Of a stretch of DNA of 64,000 nucleotides, positions 42,600 to 51,380 are shown in pieces. Source of the DNA: Burkholderiales bacterium (GTDB lineage: Bacteria; Pseudomonadota; Gammaproteobacteria; Burkholderiales; Burkholderiaceae_C); contig JAIXKR010000082.1 of assembly GCA_026932235.1 (NCBI GenBank), forward strand, positions 1 to 64,000, written 5' to 3'. The notes beneath the pieces are model-generated. The model was not told where the DNA came from. It was given only the letters and a program-made list of their open reading frames with translations, and made no database searches. The translations under genes were made by a program, and so were the position numbers. Each line of letters begins with the position of its first letter. Within the stretch, counting starts at the first letter, position 1.

Positions 42600-43420
42600 C
42601 GCCGCGTCCAGCCCGCGGGCCGCGGCAGGTGCTGCAATTCGGCCGTGAAGTAGGCTTCGAGCCCGGCTTCGAAGGCCTTGGCGTCCTGTGGCGGTTCGAA
42701 GCGCCGGCCGAGGCGGACGCGGAAGACGATGGGCAGCGGCGGCAGCCGCCACAGCGGCCAGCCCTTGCCGAGGTAGGGCGAGTCGGTCTCGATCAACACC
42801 GCCTGCACCGGCGCGGCGGCGCGCTTGGCGAGCAGCCCGACCACCGAGTGGAACGGCCCCACCGGCCAGCGCGTGCTGCGCGTGCCCTCGGGGAAGAGCA
42901 CGAGCTGGCCTCCCGTGCGCAGGTCGCCCTCGGCCTGGCGCACCATTTCGTAGGCACTGTCGTTGTGGATGTAGCGCGCCAGCCGCGCCCCGGGGCCGAG
43001 GAAAGGGTTGCGCAGCAGGCTCGCCTTCATCACGCAGGCCGAGCGCGGCAGGCGCGCCACCAGCATCAGCGCGTCGAGCAGGCTCGGATGATTGGCGACG
43101 ATCACCAGCCCCGCCTCCTCGGCCAGCGGCACCAGCGCGTCGGCGTCCATGCGCAAGAGGCCGCTGGCCTGCGCCGCGCGCCAGAAGATCCGGTAGCCCC
43201 GGGAAATGCCGAGGCGCCCGATGCGTCGTCCGCGCTCGCGATCGAGCACAGGCAACAGCGCCAAGGCCACGAGGTTCCAGACGATCGACATCAGCCCCAG
43301 CAGCAACAGCAGGCATTGCAGCGTCATCCACGCCACCGGCCGCATCCAGGCGCGCGCGATCAGCGGCAGCGGCGCCGGTCGCAGCGCGTGCGGTCCGGCC
43401 TCGGGTTCAGCGGAGCTCAT
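42596..43420 (-). CDS. 1-acylglycerol-3-phosphate-type acyltransferase
   Basis: 274 residues from the ATG complement of 43420; a longer frame exists but runs into the upstream gene. One or two N-terminal helices (MTLQCLLLLLGLMSIVWNLVALALL) precede the PlsC motifs: NHPSLLDALML (HX4D), MKASLLRNPFLGP, FPEGTRSTRW and the proline-rich VLIETDSP. Transfers an acyl group at the membrane. Translationally coupled to the glycosyltransferase and overlapping the MipA-like gene by 14 bases. Confidence 0.87.
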   Translation of the reverse strand: MSSAEPEAGPHALRPAPLPLIARAWMRPVAWMTLQCLLLLLGLMSIVWNLVALALLPVLDRERGRRIGRLGISRGYRIFWRAAQASGLLRMDADALVPLAEEAGLVIVANHPSLLDALMLVARLPRSACVMKASLLRNPFLGPGARLARYIHNDSAYEMVRQAEGDLRTGGQLVLFPEGTRSTRWPVGPFHSVVGLLAKRAAAPVQAVLIETDSPYLGKGWPLWRLPPLPIVFRVRLGRRFEPPQDAKAFEAGLEAYFTAELQHLPRPAGWTRR

Positions 43421-44333
43421 CGCGGTCGCGCACGAGCTGCCCGGATTGCAGCAGCACCCAGGACATGCCAATGCCGAAGCTGACGGTGTTCGTGCGCCGC
43501 ACCAGCGGGCTGTGGCGCAGCGCGCTGCCGGCAAGCGAATCGGCACGGACGAAGGCGCCGATCCAGCGCGTGCCGTCGCGGCGCGAGAAGGAAAGCGTCG
43601 CCTGCCAGCCGGCGTGGCCGCCGTCGGCGCGGTAGGCTGCGCGCGCGTGCGTGGCGTCGGCGGCCGCGACGTCGTAGAAGTAGCCGTTCAGTCGCCGGCT
43701 GCCCCAGACCCAGCCGAGCTGCGCCCCCATCGCCCAGCCGCCGACGCGGCGGTCGAGGTTCAGGTTGGGCAGCGCCGACCAGCCGATGGCCCGCGGCCGC
43801 GTGGACAGCGTCAGCGCCGCGCGCACAGGCAGCCGCGCCTCGAGCCGCCAGCCGGGCCCTTGCGCCAGGCGCCAGTTCAGGTTCGGCCCGATCTCGACCG
43901 TACCGTCGAGGTCGGCCATGCCCTGGCGCGCGGGCTCGTCGTCGCTGTCGGCCGGCGCGGTCGCGTTGGCGCTGAGGTCGAAGTGCAGGCGCTCGCGATC
44001 GATCAGCCGCAGCTTCAGGCCCTCGCGGTCGGCGCGCAGGATCTCGCCGCGATAGACGACGTAGGGCAGCGGCAGCAGCCATGCGCGCGACTTCCCGGCG
44101 CCGCGGTAGTGCGGCAGGCTCAGCGCCGTCGCACCCACGCCCAGTTCCCACAGCGGGCGCTCGAGGCCCTGCGGCGCCTGCGCCGCCGCCGCGGCCGAGA
44201 GCAAAGCCAGGAGCAGCGGCGACAGCACCGCGGCAGCCGGGCGCGGACGCGGGCGCGAACCGCGGCATGATGGCCAAGCGCCGTCCGAGCGCGGCCCGGA
44301 TCCACCGGCGAGGCAAGGATTCGAAACAAGCAT
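43407..44333 (-). CDS. MipA/OmpV family outer-membrane protein
   Basis: About 308 residues from the first ATG. The true start may be further in, since a GTG near the hydrophobic stretch LLLALLSAAAAAQ would give a more normal signal peptide. The mature part is a beta-barrel of the MipA/OmpV family: WELGVGATALSLPHYRGA, YVVYRGEILRADREGLKLRL, EIGPNLNWRLAQG, and the C-terminal SFGIGMSWVLLQSG. Such proteins are scaffold or porin-like outer-membrane proteins. In this setting it may help place the polyene lipid or glycolipid. It is read divergently from the PAP2 gene. Confidence 0.8.
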   Translation of the reverse strand: MLVSNPCLAGGSGPRSDGAWPSCRGSRPRPRPAAAVLSPLLLALLSAAAAAQAPQGLERPLWELGVGATALSLPHYRGAGKSRAWLLPLPYVVYRGEILRADREGLKLRLIDRERLHFDLSANATAPADSDDEPARQGMADLDGTVEIGPNLNWRLAQGPGWRLEARLPVRAALTLSTRPRAIGWSALPNLNLDRRVGGWAMGAQLGWVWGSRRLNGYFYDVAAADATHARAAYRADGGHAGWQATLSFSRRDGTRWIGAFVRADSLAGSALRHSPLVRRTNTVSFGIGMSWVLLQSGQLVRDRDELR

Positions 44334-44345
44334 TTCGGGAAGTCG

Positions 44346-45227
44346 GTGGCCGAGCGGCCTTTGCTCTGCGCCGGCGGTGCGGCCTCGGCACAGCAGCGAA
44401 CTTCGATTATCGGTGCGCAGCCCGGGGTGTTACGCTCGGATCCGCCCGAGGCCCAGGCCTCGACTGCCCCTTCGCCACCCGAAACCGAACCGCCCGTGCG
44501 CGAGCCCGGCAACAACCCCGTCGTGCGCACCGCGACGCCGGCCTGGGCCCGGCGGCTGGCGCGGGACTGGTGCTATCGCCCGCTGACGAAGATCGCCGGT
44601 ATCTGCGCCTTCACCTGGCTCTTCTTCATCGTCTATTTCCAGCTCCTGCGTGCGCCCTCGCGCCCGGTGACGGTGATGCCGCTGACGCCGCTGGACGCGC
44701 TGATCCCCTTCCAACCCGGTGCGGTGTGGGCCTATGTCTCGCTGTGGATCTACATCGGCATCGCGCCGGCCCTGCTGCCGACGCTGGGCGCGGGACTGCG
44801 CTACGCCGCCTGGGCAGCCGCGCTCTGCGGCAGCGGCCTGTTGTGCTTCTGGCTCTGGCCGACGATGGTGCCGGCCTCGCTGCACGCCGTGGACGTGCCC
44901 TCGAGCGCGCAGGCGGGCTTCGCGCTCCTGCGCGGCATCGACGCCGCCGGCAACGCCTGCCCCTCGCTGCACGTCGCCAGCGCCGTCTTCAGCGCGATGT
45001 GGATCGCGCGCGTGCTCGGCGCCGCCGGAGCCCCGCGGATCCTGCAGCACTTCAGCTTCGCCTGGCTGCTGGCCATCGTCTGGTCGACGCTCGCCATCCG
45101 CCAGCACGTGGTGCTGGACGTCGTTGCGGGCGCCGTTTTGGGCCTGGCCTTCGGCCTCCTCTCGCCCCGCTGGGCCTCACCGCTGCAGTCTTCCCGCGCC
45201 AAGCCACCGGCTATCATTCCGACATGA
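44346..45227 (+). CDS. PAP2 superfamily membrane phosphatase
   Basis: Up to 293 residues. The upstream GTG at 44346 is the longest option and is only 12 bases from the divergent gene, so a start near GTG 44496 leaving room for a promoter is equally likely. Six hydrophobic helices and the PAP2 motifs are present: SLHVASAVFS near residue 208 and STLAIRQHVVLDVVAGAVLG near 252 (the SxH and SRxxxxxHxxxD positions, with the first Arg replaced). It would remove a phosphate from a lipid. Its stop overlaps the ACP start (ATGA). Confidence 0.8.
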   Translation: MAERPLLCAGGAASAQQRTSIIGAQPGVLRSDPPEAQASTAPSPPETEPPVREPGNNPVVRTATPAWARRLARDWCYRPLTKIAGICAFTWLFFIVYFQLLRAPSRPVTVMPLTPLDALIPFQPGAVWAYVSLWIYIGIAPALLPTLGAGLRYAAWAAALCGSGLLCFWLWPTMVPASLHAVDVPSSAQAGFALLRGIDAAGNACPSLHVASAVFSAMWIARVLGAAGAPRILQHFSFAWLLAIVWSTLAIRQHVVLDVVAGAVLGLAFGLLSPRWASPLQSSRAKPPAIIPT

Positions 45228-45490
45228 GTTCCCTGGCCGAACTGCAGGAGTTGATCGAGCGCAAGTACGGCATCGCGCCGGCGCAGCTCGACCCCCAGGG
45301 CTCGATGCGCGGCAGCGGCATCGACTCCCTCGCGCTCGTCGAGTTCATCTTCGAAGTCGAGGAGCGCTTCGGCATCACGCTGCAGTCCAACCCGGACGTG
45401 GACACCCTGGCCGAGCTCGCGCAGCTGATCGACGAACAGCGGGCCGCCAAGGCTGCGTCCGGTGCAACCAACGCGGCCAGCGAGGCCTGA
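45224..45490 (+). CDS. Acyl carrier protein (second of the cluster)
   Basis: 88 residues. SGIDSLALVEFIFEVEERFGI carries the phosphopantetheine serine (Ser35). An Ala-rich C-terminal tail follows the fourth helix. Coupled to the PAP2 gene by overlap and followed after 51 bases by a ketosynthase, so it likely serves that enzyme. Confidence 0.92.
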   Translation: MSSLAELQELIERKYGIAPAQLDPQGSMRGSGIDSLALVEFIFEVEERFGITLQSNPDVDTLAELAQLIDEQRAAKAASGATNAASEA

Positions 45491-45541
45491 AGCGCCGCCC
45501 CCCGAGCTTGCGCCGGCCACCGTCCCGCGCCTTCGCCGCCG

Positions 45542-46759
45542 ATGATCGCCGTCACCGGACTTGGCCTGCAATCACCGCACGGCGAGGATCCGCAAGCCGT
45601 CTTCGAGGCCCTGTGCCGCGGTGAATCGGCGGTGCACGAGGTGTTCGCCGGCGAGCTGCCGCGGCCGGCGGCGGCAGCCACGGTCGCCTTCGACGAGACG
45701 CGCTGGTTCACCAAGCTGCAGCTGGCCGGCGTCGACCGCGTGAGCCAGCTCGCCGTCGCCGCAGCCGACCTCGCGATGCGCGACGCCGCACTGCCCGAAG
45801 GGTCCGATCCCGCGCGCATCGGCGTCTTCGTCGGTTGCGGCATGGGCGGCGGCGCGGCGATCGAGCACGCCTACCGCGCCGGCATGGCCGGCGGCCGCGT
45901 GCCGCCGCTGACGATCCCGGCCTTCATGCCCAACGCGCCGGCGGCGCACGTGGCGATGCGCCACCGCGCGCAGGGGCCGGTGCTGAGCTACGCCGTGGCC
46001 TGCGCCTCGTCCGCGGTGGCCATCGGCGAGGCTCTGCACGCGCTGAACCGCGGCGAGATCGACCTTGCGCTCGCGGGCGGCAGCGAGGCCTTGATCGTCC
46101 CCGGCGTCGTCGCCGCCTGGCAGGCGATGCAGACGCTGGCCGACTTCGCGCCCGACACACCCGGCGCCGCGGCGCGCGCATGCCGCCCCTTCGCCGCCGA
46201 CCGCTGCGGCTTCGTGCTCGGCGAGGGCGCGGCCTTCCTCGTCCTCGAGCGCGAGGCGCAAGCCAGGACGCGCGGCGCGCGCGTGCACGGGCGATTGCTC
46301 GGCTACGGCACCAGCTGCGACGCCGCCCACCTCACCAAGCCCGACGCCGCAGGGCAGGCGCGCGCGCTTGCTGCGGCGCTGCACATGGCGGGGCTGCAGC
46401 CGCGAGACGTGGGCTACTGCAACGCGCACGGCACGGCCACGAGAATCGGCGACCTCGTCGAAGCACAGGCCCTCGCCGCGGTCTGGGGCAGCGCGCTGCC
46501 GCACCTGCGCGTGAGCTCGACCAAGGCCTTGCACGGCCACCTGCTGGGCGCGGCCGGCGCGCTGGAGGCGATCGTCACGCTGCTCGCGCTGCAGCAGCAG
46601 CGGCTGCCGCCGAACATGCACGGCGACGCCGCCGAGCCGCAGTGCGCACTGAACCTGGTGCGCGCGGCCGACATCGCCGCACCCGGGCTGCAGGCGGCCG
46701 TCAGCAGTTCCTTCGCCTTCGGCGGCACGAACGCGGTGCTGGTCTTCGGGCCTGCCTGA
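45542..46759 (+). CDS. Beta-ketoacyl-ACP synthase (FabF-like, second of the cluster)
   Basis: 405 residues. Catalytic cysteine in VACASSAVAIGEAL (Cys154), histidines in CNAHGTATRIGD and STKALHGHLLGAAGA, and the terminal SSFAFGGTNAVLVFG. All three catalytic residues are present. A small hairpin (46769-46788) lies after the stop. It is the last gene before the unrelated glnS, and with the ACP and PAP2 genes it forms the right-hand end of the polyene-type locus. Confidence 0.9.
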   Translation: MIAVTGLGLQSPHGEDPQAVFEALCRGESAVHEVFAGELPRPAAAATVAFDETRWFTKLQLAGVDRVSQLAVAAADLAMRDAALPEGSDPARIGVFVGCGMGGGAAIEHAYRAGMAGGRVPPLTIPAFMPNAPAAHVAMRHRAQGPVLSYAVACASSAVAIGEALHALNRGEIDLALAGGSEALIVPGVVAAWQAMQTLADFAPDTPGAAARACRPFAADRCGFVLGEGAAFLVLEREAQARTRGARVHGRLLGYGTSCDAAHLTKPDAAGQARALAAALHMAGLQPRDVGYCNAHGTATRIGDLVEAQALAAVWGSALPHLRVSSTKALHGHLLGAAGALEAIVTLLALQQQRLPPNMHGDAAEPQCALNLVRAADIAAPGLQAAVSSSFAFGGTNAVLVFGPA

Positions 46760-46811
46760 GCGCTCGCCGCAGCGACACATGCCGCTGCAGGGCCGGCCGA
46801 TAATCCCCTGC

Positions 46812-48863
46812 ATGGCCACCCCTGCGAACGAAGACCCCAAGCCGAGCAACTTCCTGCGCACGATCATCGAGCGCGACCTCGCGCGCGGCACGCACAGCGG
46901 CTGGCGCTTCGCCGGCACCCCCGGTGACGGCACGCACCACGAGGCCGGGCCCATCGACCCGGCCCGCATCCGCACGCGCTTTCCGCCGGAGCCCAACGGC
47001 CATCTGCACATCGGCCACGCGAAGAGCATCTGCCTGAACTTCGGCCTCGCGCGCGACTACGGCGGCGTCTGCCACCTGCGCTTCGACGACACCAACCCCG
47101 AGAAGGAGGAGCAGGAGTACGTCGACGCCATCGTCGAGATGGTGCACTGGCTGGGCTGGAGCTGGGACGCGCACGGCCGCTCGCACCTCTTCTACGCCAG
47201 CGACGACTTCGACTTCATGTACCGCGCCGCCGAGTACCTGGTGCAAAGCGGCCACGCCTACGTCGACGAGCAGAGCGCCGAACAGATCAAGGCCACGCGC
47301 GGCGACTTCACGACGCCCGGGCGCGACAGCCCATTCCGCACCCGCTCGCCGGACGAGAACCTCACGCGCCTGCGCGAGATGAAGGACGGCCGCCACGCCG
47401 ACGGCGCCATGGTGCTGCGCGCCAAGATCGACATGGCCAGCCCCAACATCAACCTGCGCGACCCCGCGCTCTACCGCATCAAGCGCGCCACGCACCACAA
47501 CACCGGCGACCGCTGGTGCATCTACCCGATGTACGCCTTCGCGCACCCGATCGAGGACGCGCTGGAGCAAATCACGCACAGCATCTGCACGCTGGAGTTC
47601 GAGGACCAGCGCCCCTTCTACGACTGGACGCTGGAGCGCATCGTCCCCATCCTGCGCGCGCCGCAGTTCGCGCGCGCCAGGGCCCTCGTCGAGGACATCG
47701 CCACGCAGGGCGTGGAGGCCGGCAAGGAGTTCGCGCTGCACTGCCACAACCACGCGCACAAGCTCTTCGCGAGCGAACCCGAAGCGCGCATGCGCGCGCT
47801 CTTTTCGCGCTGGGAACACGCGCCCGACGCGGTGCTGCACGACCTGCCGGCCTTCTTCGCGCTGCTGCGCGGGGAGACCGCGCAGTTCACGCCGCTGCTC
47901 GCGCACGCGCTCGAGGAGCGCCATCCCAACATCTTCCAGCTCCCGCACCAGCACGAGTTCGGGCGCCTGAACCTCACCAGCGTCATGACCAGCAAGCGCA
48001 AGCTCAAGGCGCTGGTCGACGAAGGCCGGGTCAGCGGCTGGGACGACCCGCGCATGCCCACGCTGGCGGGCCTGCGCCGGCGCGGCTACACGCCGGCCTC
48101 GATCCGCAACATGGCCGAGGCCACGGGGGCGAGCAAGACCAACATCTGGATCGACTACGGCGTGCTCGAGGGCGCGTTGCGCGAGGATCTCGAAGGCCAG
48201 GCGGCGCGCGCCATGGCCGTGCTCGACCCGCTGCGCCTGACGCTCACCAACTGGGCCGAGGTCTTCGGCAGCGCCGCGCACCGCGAACCCTGCCAGGCGC
48301 CGGCGCACCCGCAGCGCCCGGAGCTGGGCACGCGCCGCTTCGAGCTCGGCCCCGAGCTCTGGATCGAACGCGAGGACTTCGCCGAAACCCCGCCCAAGGG
48401 CTTCTTCCGCCTCTACCCCGGCAACAAGGTGCGGCTCAAGTACGGCGTCGTCGTCGCCTGCACGGGCTGCGAGAAGAACGAGGCCGGCGAAGTCACGGCC
48501 GTGCGCGCCGAGGTCGTCCCCGACACCAAGAGCGGCACCCCCGGCGCCGACGCGGTCAAGGTCAAGGGCACCATCACCTGGGTCGCCGCGCACGACGCGC
48601 TGGGCGCCGAGCTGCGCCTCTTCGAGCGCCTGTTCGCCACCGACCAGCCCGAGGAAGGCGGCCGCGACTTCCGCGACAACCTGAACCCGGCCAGCCGCCG
48701 CGTGCAGCAGGGCTTCGTCGAACCCTCGCTGGCCGCCGTCGAAGCCGACACGCGGCTGCAGTTCGAGCGCCACGGCTACTTCGTCGCCGACCGCGTCGAG
48801 CACGCCCCCGGGCGCATGATCTTCAACCGCATCACCACGCTGAAGGACTCGCGCGGGCGCTGA
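46812..48863 (+). CDS. glnS: Glutaminyl-tRNA synthetase with internal insertion
   Basis: Charges tRNA-Gln with glutamine. 683 residues from ATG 46812; an in-frame ATG 11 codons earlier is not favoured. Class I signatures are PPEPNGHLHIGHAKSI (HIGH) near residue 57 and MTSKRKL (KMSKS-like) near 394, and the C-terminal anticodon-binding barrels are complete (DTKSGTPGADAVKVKGTITWV). Between the conserved YDWTLER (about residue 270) and LPHQHEFGRLNL (about 377) there are roughly 90 extra residues compared with other betaproteobacterial enzymes, in frame and alpha-helical in character. This accounts for the length above the usual 560-600. GlnRS rather than GluRS from the conserved C-terminal domain. 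Confidence 0.95.
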   Translation: MATPANEDPKPSNFLRTIIERDLARGTHSGWRFAGTPGDGTHHEAGPIDPARIRTRFPPEPNGHLHIGHAKSICLNFGLARDYGGVCHLRFDDTNPEKEEQEYVDAIVEMVHWLGWSWDAHGRSHLFYASDDFDFMYRAAEYLVQSGHAYVDEQSAEQIKATRGDFTTPGRDSPFRTRSPDENLTRLREMKDGRHADGAMVLRAKIDMASPNINLRDPALYRIKRATHHNTGDRWCIYPMYAFAHPIEDALEQITHSICTLEFEDQRPFYDWTLERIVPILRAPQFARARALVEDIATQGVEAGKEFALHCHNHAHKLFASEPEARMRALFSRWEHAPDAVLHDLPAFFALLRGETAQFTPLLAHALEERHPNIFQLPHQHEFGRLNLTSVMTSKRKLKALVDEGRVSGWDDPRMPTLAGLRRRGYTPASIRNMAEATGASKTNIWIDYGVLEGALREDLEGQAARAMAVLDPLRLTLTNWAEVFGSAAHREPCQAPAHPQRPELGTRRFELGPELWIEREDFAETPPKGFFRLYPGNKVRLKYGVVVACTGCEKNEAGEVTAVRAEVVPDTKSGTPGADAVKVKGTITWVAAHDALGAELRLFERLFATDQPEEGGRDFRDNLNPASRRVQQGFVEPSLAAVEADTRLQFERHGYFVADRVEHAPGRMIFNRITTLKDSRGR

Positions 48864-48929
48864 GCGCCCCACCGGGGCCCCGAATCGATGGTTTCGTCGA
48901 CAGCGCGGAATGCGCAACGAATGACCCCC

Positions 48930-49430
48930 ATGCGCAGTCCTACCCTGAAGCTCGCCCTCGTCTCCGTCCTCGCGCTGGCCGCGCCCCTGGCGCTGGCCGC
49001 AGGCGAGGTGCAGCTGAGCATGAAGCCGGCCGATCAGTTGCGCGACGTCGGCCGCGGCCTGGACCGCGCCCGCAACGTCCAGGCCCTGCAGGCCCGGTTC
49101 CAGGCCCTGGCGAAGCGCCTGCAGGCGGACGAAGTGCTGACGATCGAAGTGCTCGACGTCGACCTGGCCGGCGAGGTGCTTCCCGTGCGCGCCGGCGAGG
49201 AGCTGCGCGTGCTCAAGGGCGGTGCCGACTGGCCCAGGCTCGAATTCAAGTGGACGCTCACGCGCGGAACGCAGACGCTGGCCTCCGGCCACGAGCATCT
49301 GGCCGACATGAACTACCTGAACGAGCCGCTACGCCCCGGCCAGGACGGCGGCCTGCCATACGAAGGTCGGATGATCGAACGCTGGTTCAGCGAACGCGTG
49401 GCGCCGACAGCGGCGGCCGCCAGGCGCTGA
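48930..49430 (+). CDS. DUF3016 family exported protein
   Basis: 166 residues from ATG 48930, giving a clean signal peptide (LALVSVLALAAPLALA). In-frame starts at 48888 and 48921 are possible. The DUF3016 pattern is visible near the end: EFKWTLTRG, ADMNYLNEPLRPGQDGGLPYEGRMIERWFSERV. Proteins of this family are small periplasmic proteins of unknown function. It is followed by an 8-base-stem hairpin. Confidence 0.78.
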   Translation: MRSPTLKLALVSVLALAAPLALAAGEVQLSMKPADQLRDVGRGLDRARNVQALQARFQALAKRLQADEVLTIEVLDVDLAGEVLPVRAGEELRVLKGGADWPRLEFKWTLTRGTQTLASGHEHLADMNYLNEPLRPGQDGGLPYEGRMIERWFSERVAPTAAAARR

Positions 49431-49447
49431 GCCGTCCGCCACGGGCG

Positions 49448-49468
49448 CGGGCTGCTGCGCGCAGCCCG
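49448..49468. terminator. Bidirectional hairpin between DUF3016 and transporter genes
   Basis: A perfect 8-base stem (CGGGCTGC with GCAGCCCG) and 5-base loop lie in the 55-base gap between two converging genes. No T-run follows on either strand. Confidence 0.55.
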
Positions 49469-49485
49469 GCCCCGGAGCAACACCC

Positions 49486-50763
49486 TCACGGCGCTGCGCC
49501 GTGCAGCCACAGCGCCACCACCGCCAGCGAGGCGAGCGTGACCGGCACGCCGATGCGCGCGTGGCGCCGCCAGTCGATCTCGATGCCGTAGCGCCGAGCC
49601 GCGTCGACGACGATGATGTTGGCGATCGAGCCGACGATGAGCAGGTTGCCGGCCAGCGTGCTGACGAGGGCGAGCACGGTGCCGGCGTCGCGGGCGCCCG
49701 GGCCCGCGGCGGCGGGCAACAGCAGCATCACCGCGGGGACGTTGCTCACGAGGTTGGACAGGCCGAGCGTGGCGGCAAAGAGCGTCGCGGTGTCGTTCAG
49801 GTCCACCCCCGCCCGGGCCAGCCCTTGCAGCGCCTGGCCGGCCAGGCCGCTTTGCTGCAGCGCGTGGTTGACGACGAACAGGCCCATGAAGAGCACCAGC
49901 AGCGGCCAGTCGATGAGCGCCAGCATGCGCGAGGAATGGAAGCGCTCGCTCAGCAGCAGCACGGCGGCGCCGACGAGCGCGGCCACATCGTGCCGCCAGT
50001 CGGTGGCCAGGAAGATCACCATCAGCGCCGCCGACACCGCGAGCCCCTTGGTGGTCTGCCAGGCATCGAATGGCTCGGGCTCGGCGGACGCGGCCGGACG
50101 GCGCCCCGGCGGTTCGCCGCGCGGCACCGCCGGGACCGGCGCCGCCGCGCCCGCGCGGCGAAGCGGCACCACCAGCAGCAGCCACAGCAGCGCCAGGCTC
50201 GCAAGCACCGGCCCGATCGCGTCGAGCGCGTAGCCCGCGAAGGGCAGTTGCAGCGCCTGGCCGATCAGCATGTTCTGCGGATTGCCGATCAGCGTGGCCG
50301 CCGAGCCGATGTTGCTCGCGCAGGCGAGCGCGAGCAGGTAGGGCACGGGATCGAGGCGCCGACGCAGGCATGCCTCGACCAGCACCGGCGTCATCGCCAG
50401 GCAGACGATGTCGTTGGTGAACACCGCGGAGAGCAGCGCGGCCACGGCGATCACCAGGGCCAGCAGCACCCCCGGCCCCACCGGCAGCGCGTCGAGCCCG
50501 CGCGTGACGGCGACGTAGAAGCCGCCCAGGCGCATCTGCGCCGAGATGACCATGAACGAGAACAGCAGCAGGATCGTCGGCAGATCGATGCCGCGCGCGG
50601 CCTCCTCGACGGTGAGCACGCCGCCGCCCACGAGCGCGATCGCACCGAGCAGCGCGATCCCCGTGCGGTCCAGCTTCAGCCAGGGCAGGCCGCCCAGGAT
50701 CATGCCGAGATAGACCGTGCCGAAGACGAGCAGGACGAAGACGTGTTGCGGAATCTCGGGCAT
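49486..50763 (-). CDS. ArsB/NhaD-type (SLC13/ion transporter superfamily) permease
   Basis: 425 residues with about twelve helices. The start is set at the complement of 50763 (PEIPQHVFVLLVFG); a longer frame adds seven residues. Motifs are SAVFTNDIVCLAMTPVL near residue 115 and a second, related GLSNLVSNVPAVMLL near 340, the inverted-repeat transport hairpins of the ion transporter superfamily. NIGSAATLIGNPQN near 150 is shared with ArsB and NhaD-like carriers. Whether the substrate is arsenite, sodium or a carboxylate cannot be told. No arsR or arsC is adjacent. Confidence 0.82.
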   Translation of the reverse strand: MPEIPQHVFVLLVFGTVYLGMILGGLPWLKLDRTGIALLGAIALVGGGVLTVEEAARGIDLPTILLLFSFMVISAQMRLGGFYVAVTRGLDALPVGPGVLLALVIAVAALLSAVFTNDIVCLAMTPVLVEACLRRRLDPVPYLLALACASNIGSAATLIGNPQNMLIGQALQLPFAGYALDAIGPVLASLALLWLLLVVPLRRAGAAAPVPAVPRGEPPGRRPAASAEPEPFDAWQTTKGLAVSAALMVIFLATDWRHDVAALVGAAVLLLSERFHSSRMLALIDWPLLVLFMGLFVVNHALQQSGLAGQALQGLARAGVDLNDTATLFAATLGLSNLVSNVPAVMLLLPAAAGPGARDAGTVLALVSTLAGNLLIVGSIANIIVVDAARRYGIEIDWRRHARIGVPVTLASLAVVALWLHGAAP

Positions 50764-50904
50764 CACGGATCTCGGGCATCGCACGCTTCGAGCGGCACGA
50801 AGGCAGGCAACACGCGACGGAACGCGGTCGGCGATTGCCGCGTGGCGGGTTTGCCGCCTGCTGCGATGATCGCACCCTCTTCACTGCTCCCGGAGCCTTC
50901 GCCC

Positions 50905-51372
50905 GTGCCTTCCGCCACCCCGCACCTGCTTCCCGTCGCGCGCATGCTTTCCGTCCTGCCCCTGCTTGCCGCCCTGACCCTGCCTGCTGCCGCGCAGACC
51001 GACCCCTTGAAGGCCGCGGCCGCCGAAGCCGGGGCGACCGTGACGGCCAGCGGCCTCGTCTACCGCTCGCTGCAGGAAGGCAGCGGGCCATCCCCCGCGG
51101 CCAGCGACACCGTGCGCGTGCACTACCGCGGCAGCTTCCCGGACGGCAAGGAGTTCGACAGCTCCTACGCGCGCGGGCAGCCCACCGAGTTCCCGCTCGA
51201 GCGCGTCATCAAGTGCTGGACCGAGGGTGTGCAGAAGATGAAGGTCGGCGGCAAGGCCAAGCTCACCTGCCCGGCCGCGATCGCCTACGGCGCGCGCGGC
51301 GCCGGCGGCGTGATTCCGCCCAACGCCGTGCTGCAATTCGAGGTCGAGTTGCTCGGCATCGCCGGCAAGTAG
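50905..51372 (+). CDS. FKBP-type peptidyl-prolyl isomerase, exported
   Basis: 155 residues from GTG 50905, chosen because GGAG lies 9 bases upstream. ATG 50866 and ATG 50944 are alternatives. A signal peptide ends at PAAAQ. The FKBP domain has VRVHYRGSFPDGKEFDSSYARG, the VIKCWTEGVQKMKVGGKAKLTCP core and the C-terminal GVIPPNAVLQFEVELL. It catalyses proline cis-trans isomerisation in the periplasm. One FKBP domain and no dimerisation domain. Confidence 0.92.
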   Translation: MPSATPHLLPVARMLSVLPLLAALTLPAAAQTDPLKAAAAEAGATVTASGLVYRSLQEGSGPSPAASDTVRVHYRGSFPDGKEFDSSYARGQPTEFPLERVIKCWTEGVQKMKVGGKAKLTCPAAIAYGARGAGGVIPPNAVLQFEVELLGIAGK

Positions 51373-51380
51373 ACGCGCCC

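Noticed and set aside
47661-47934. glnS insertion as a frameshift or misassembly
   Set aside because: The reading frame is continuous, codon use is normal and both flanking catalytic motifs are intact, so an in-frame extra segment is the simpler reading.
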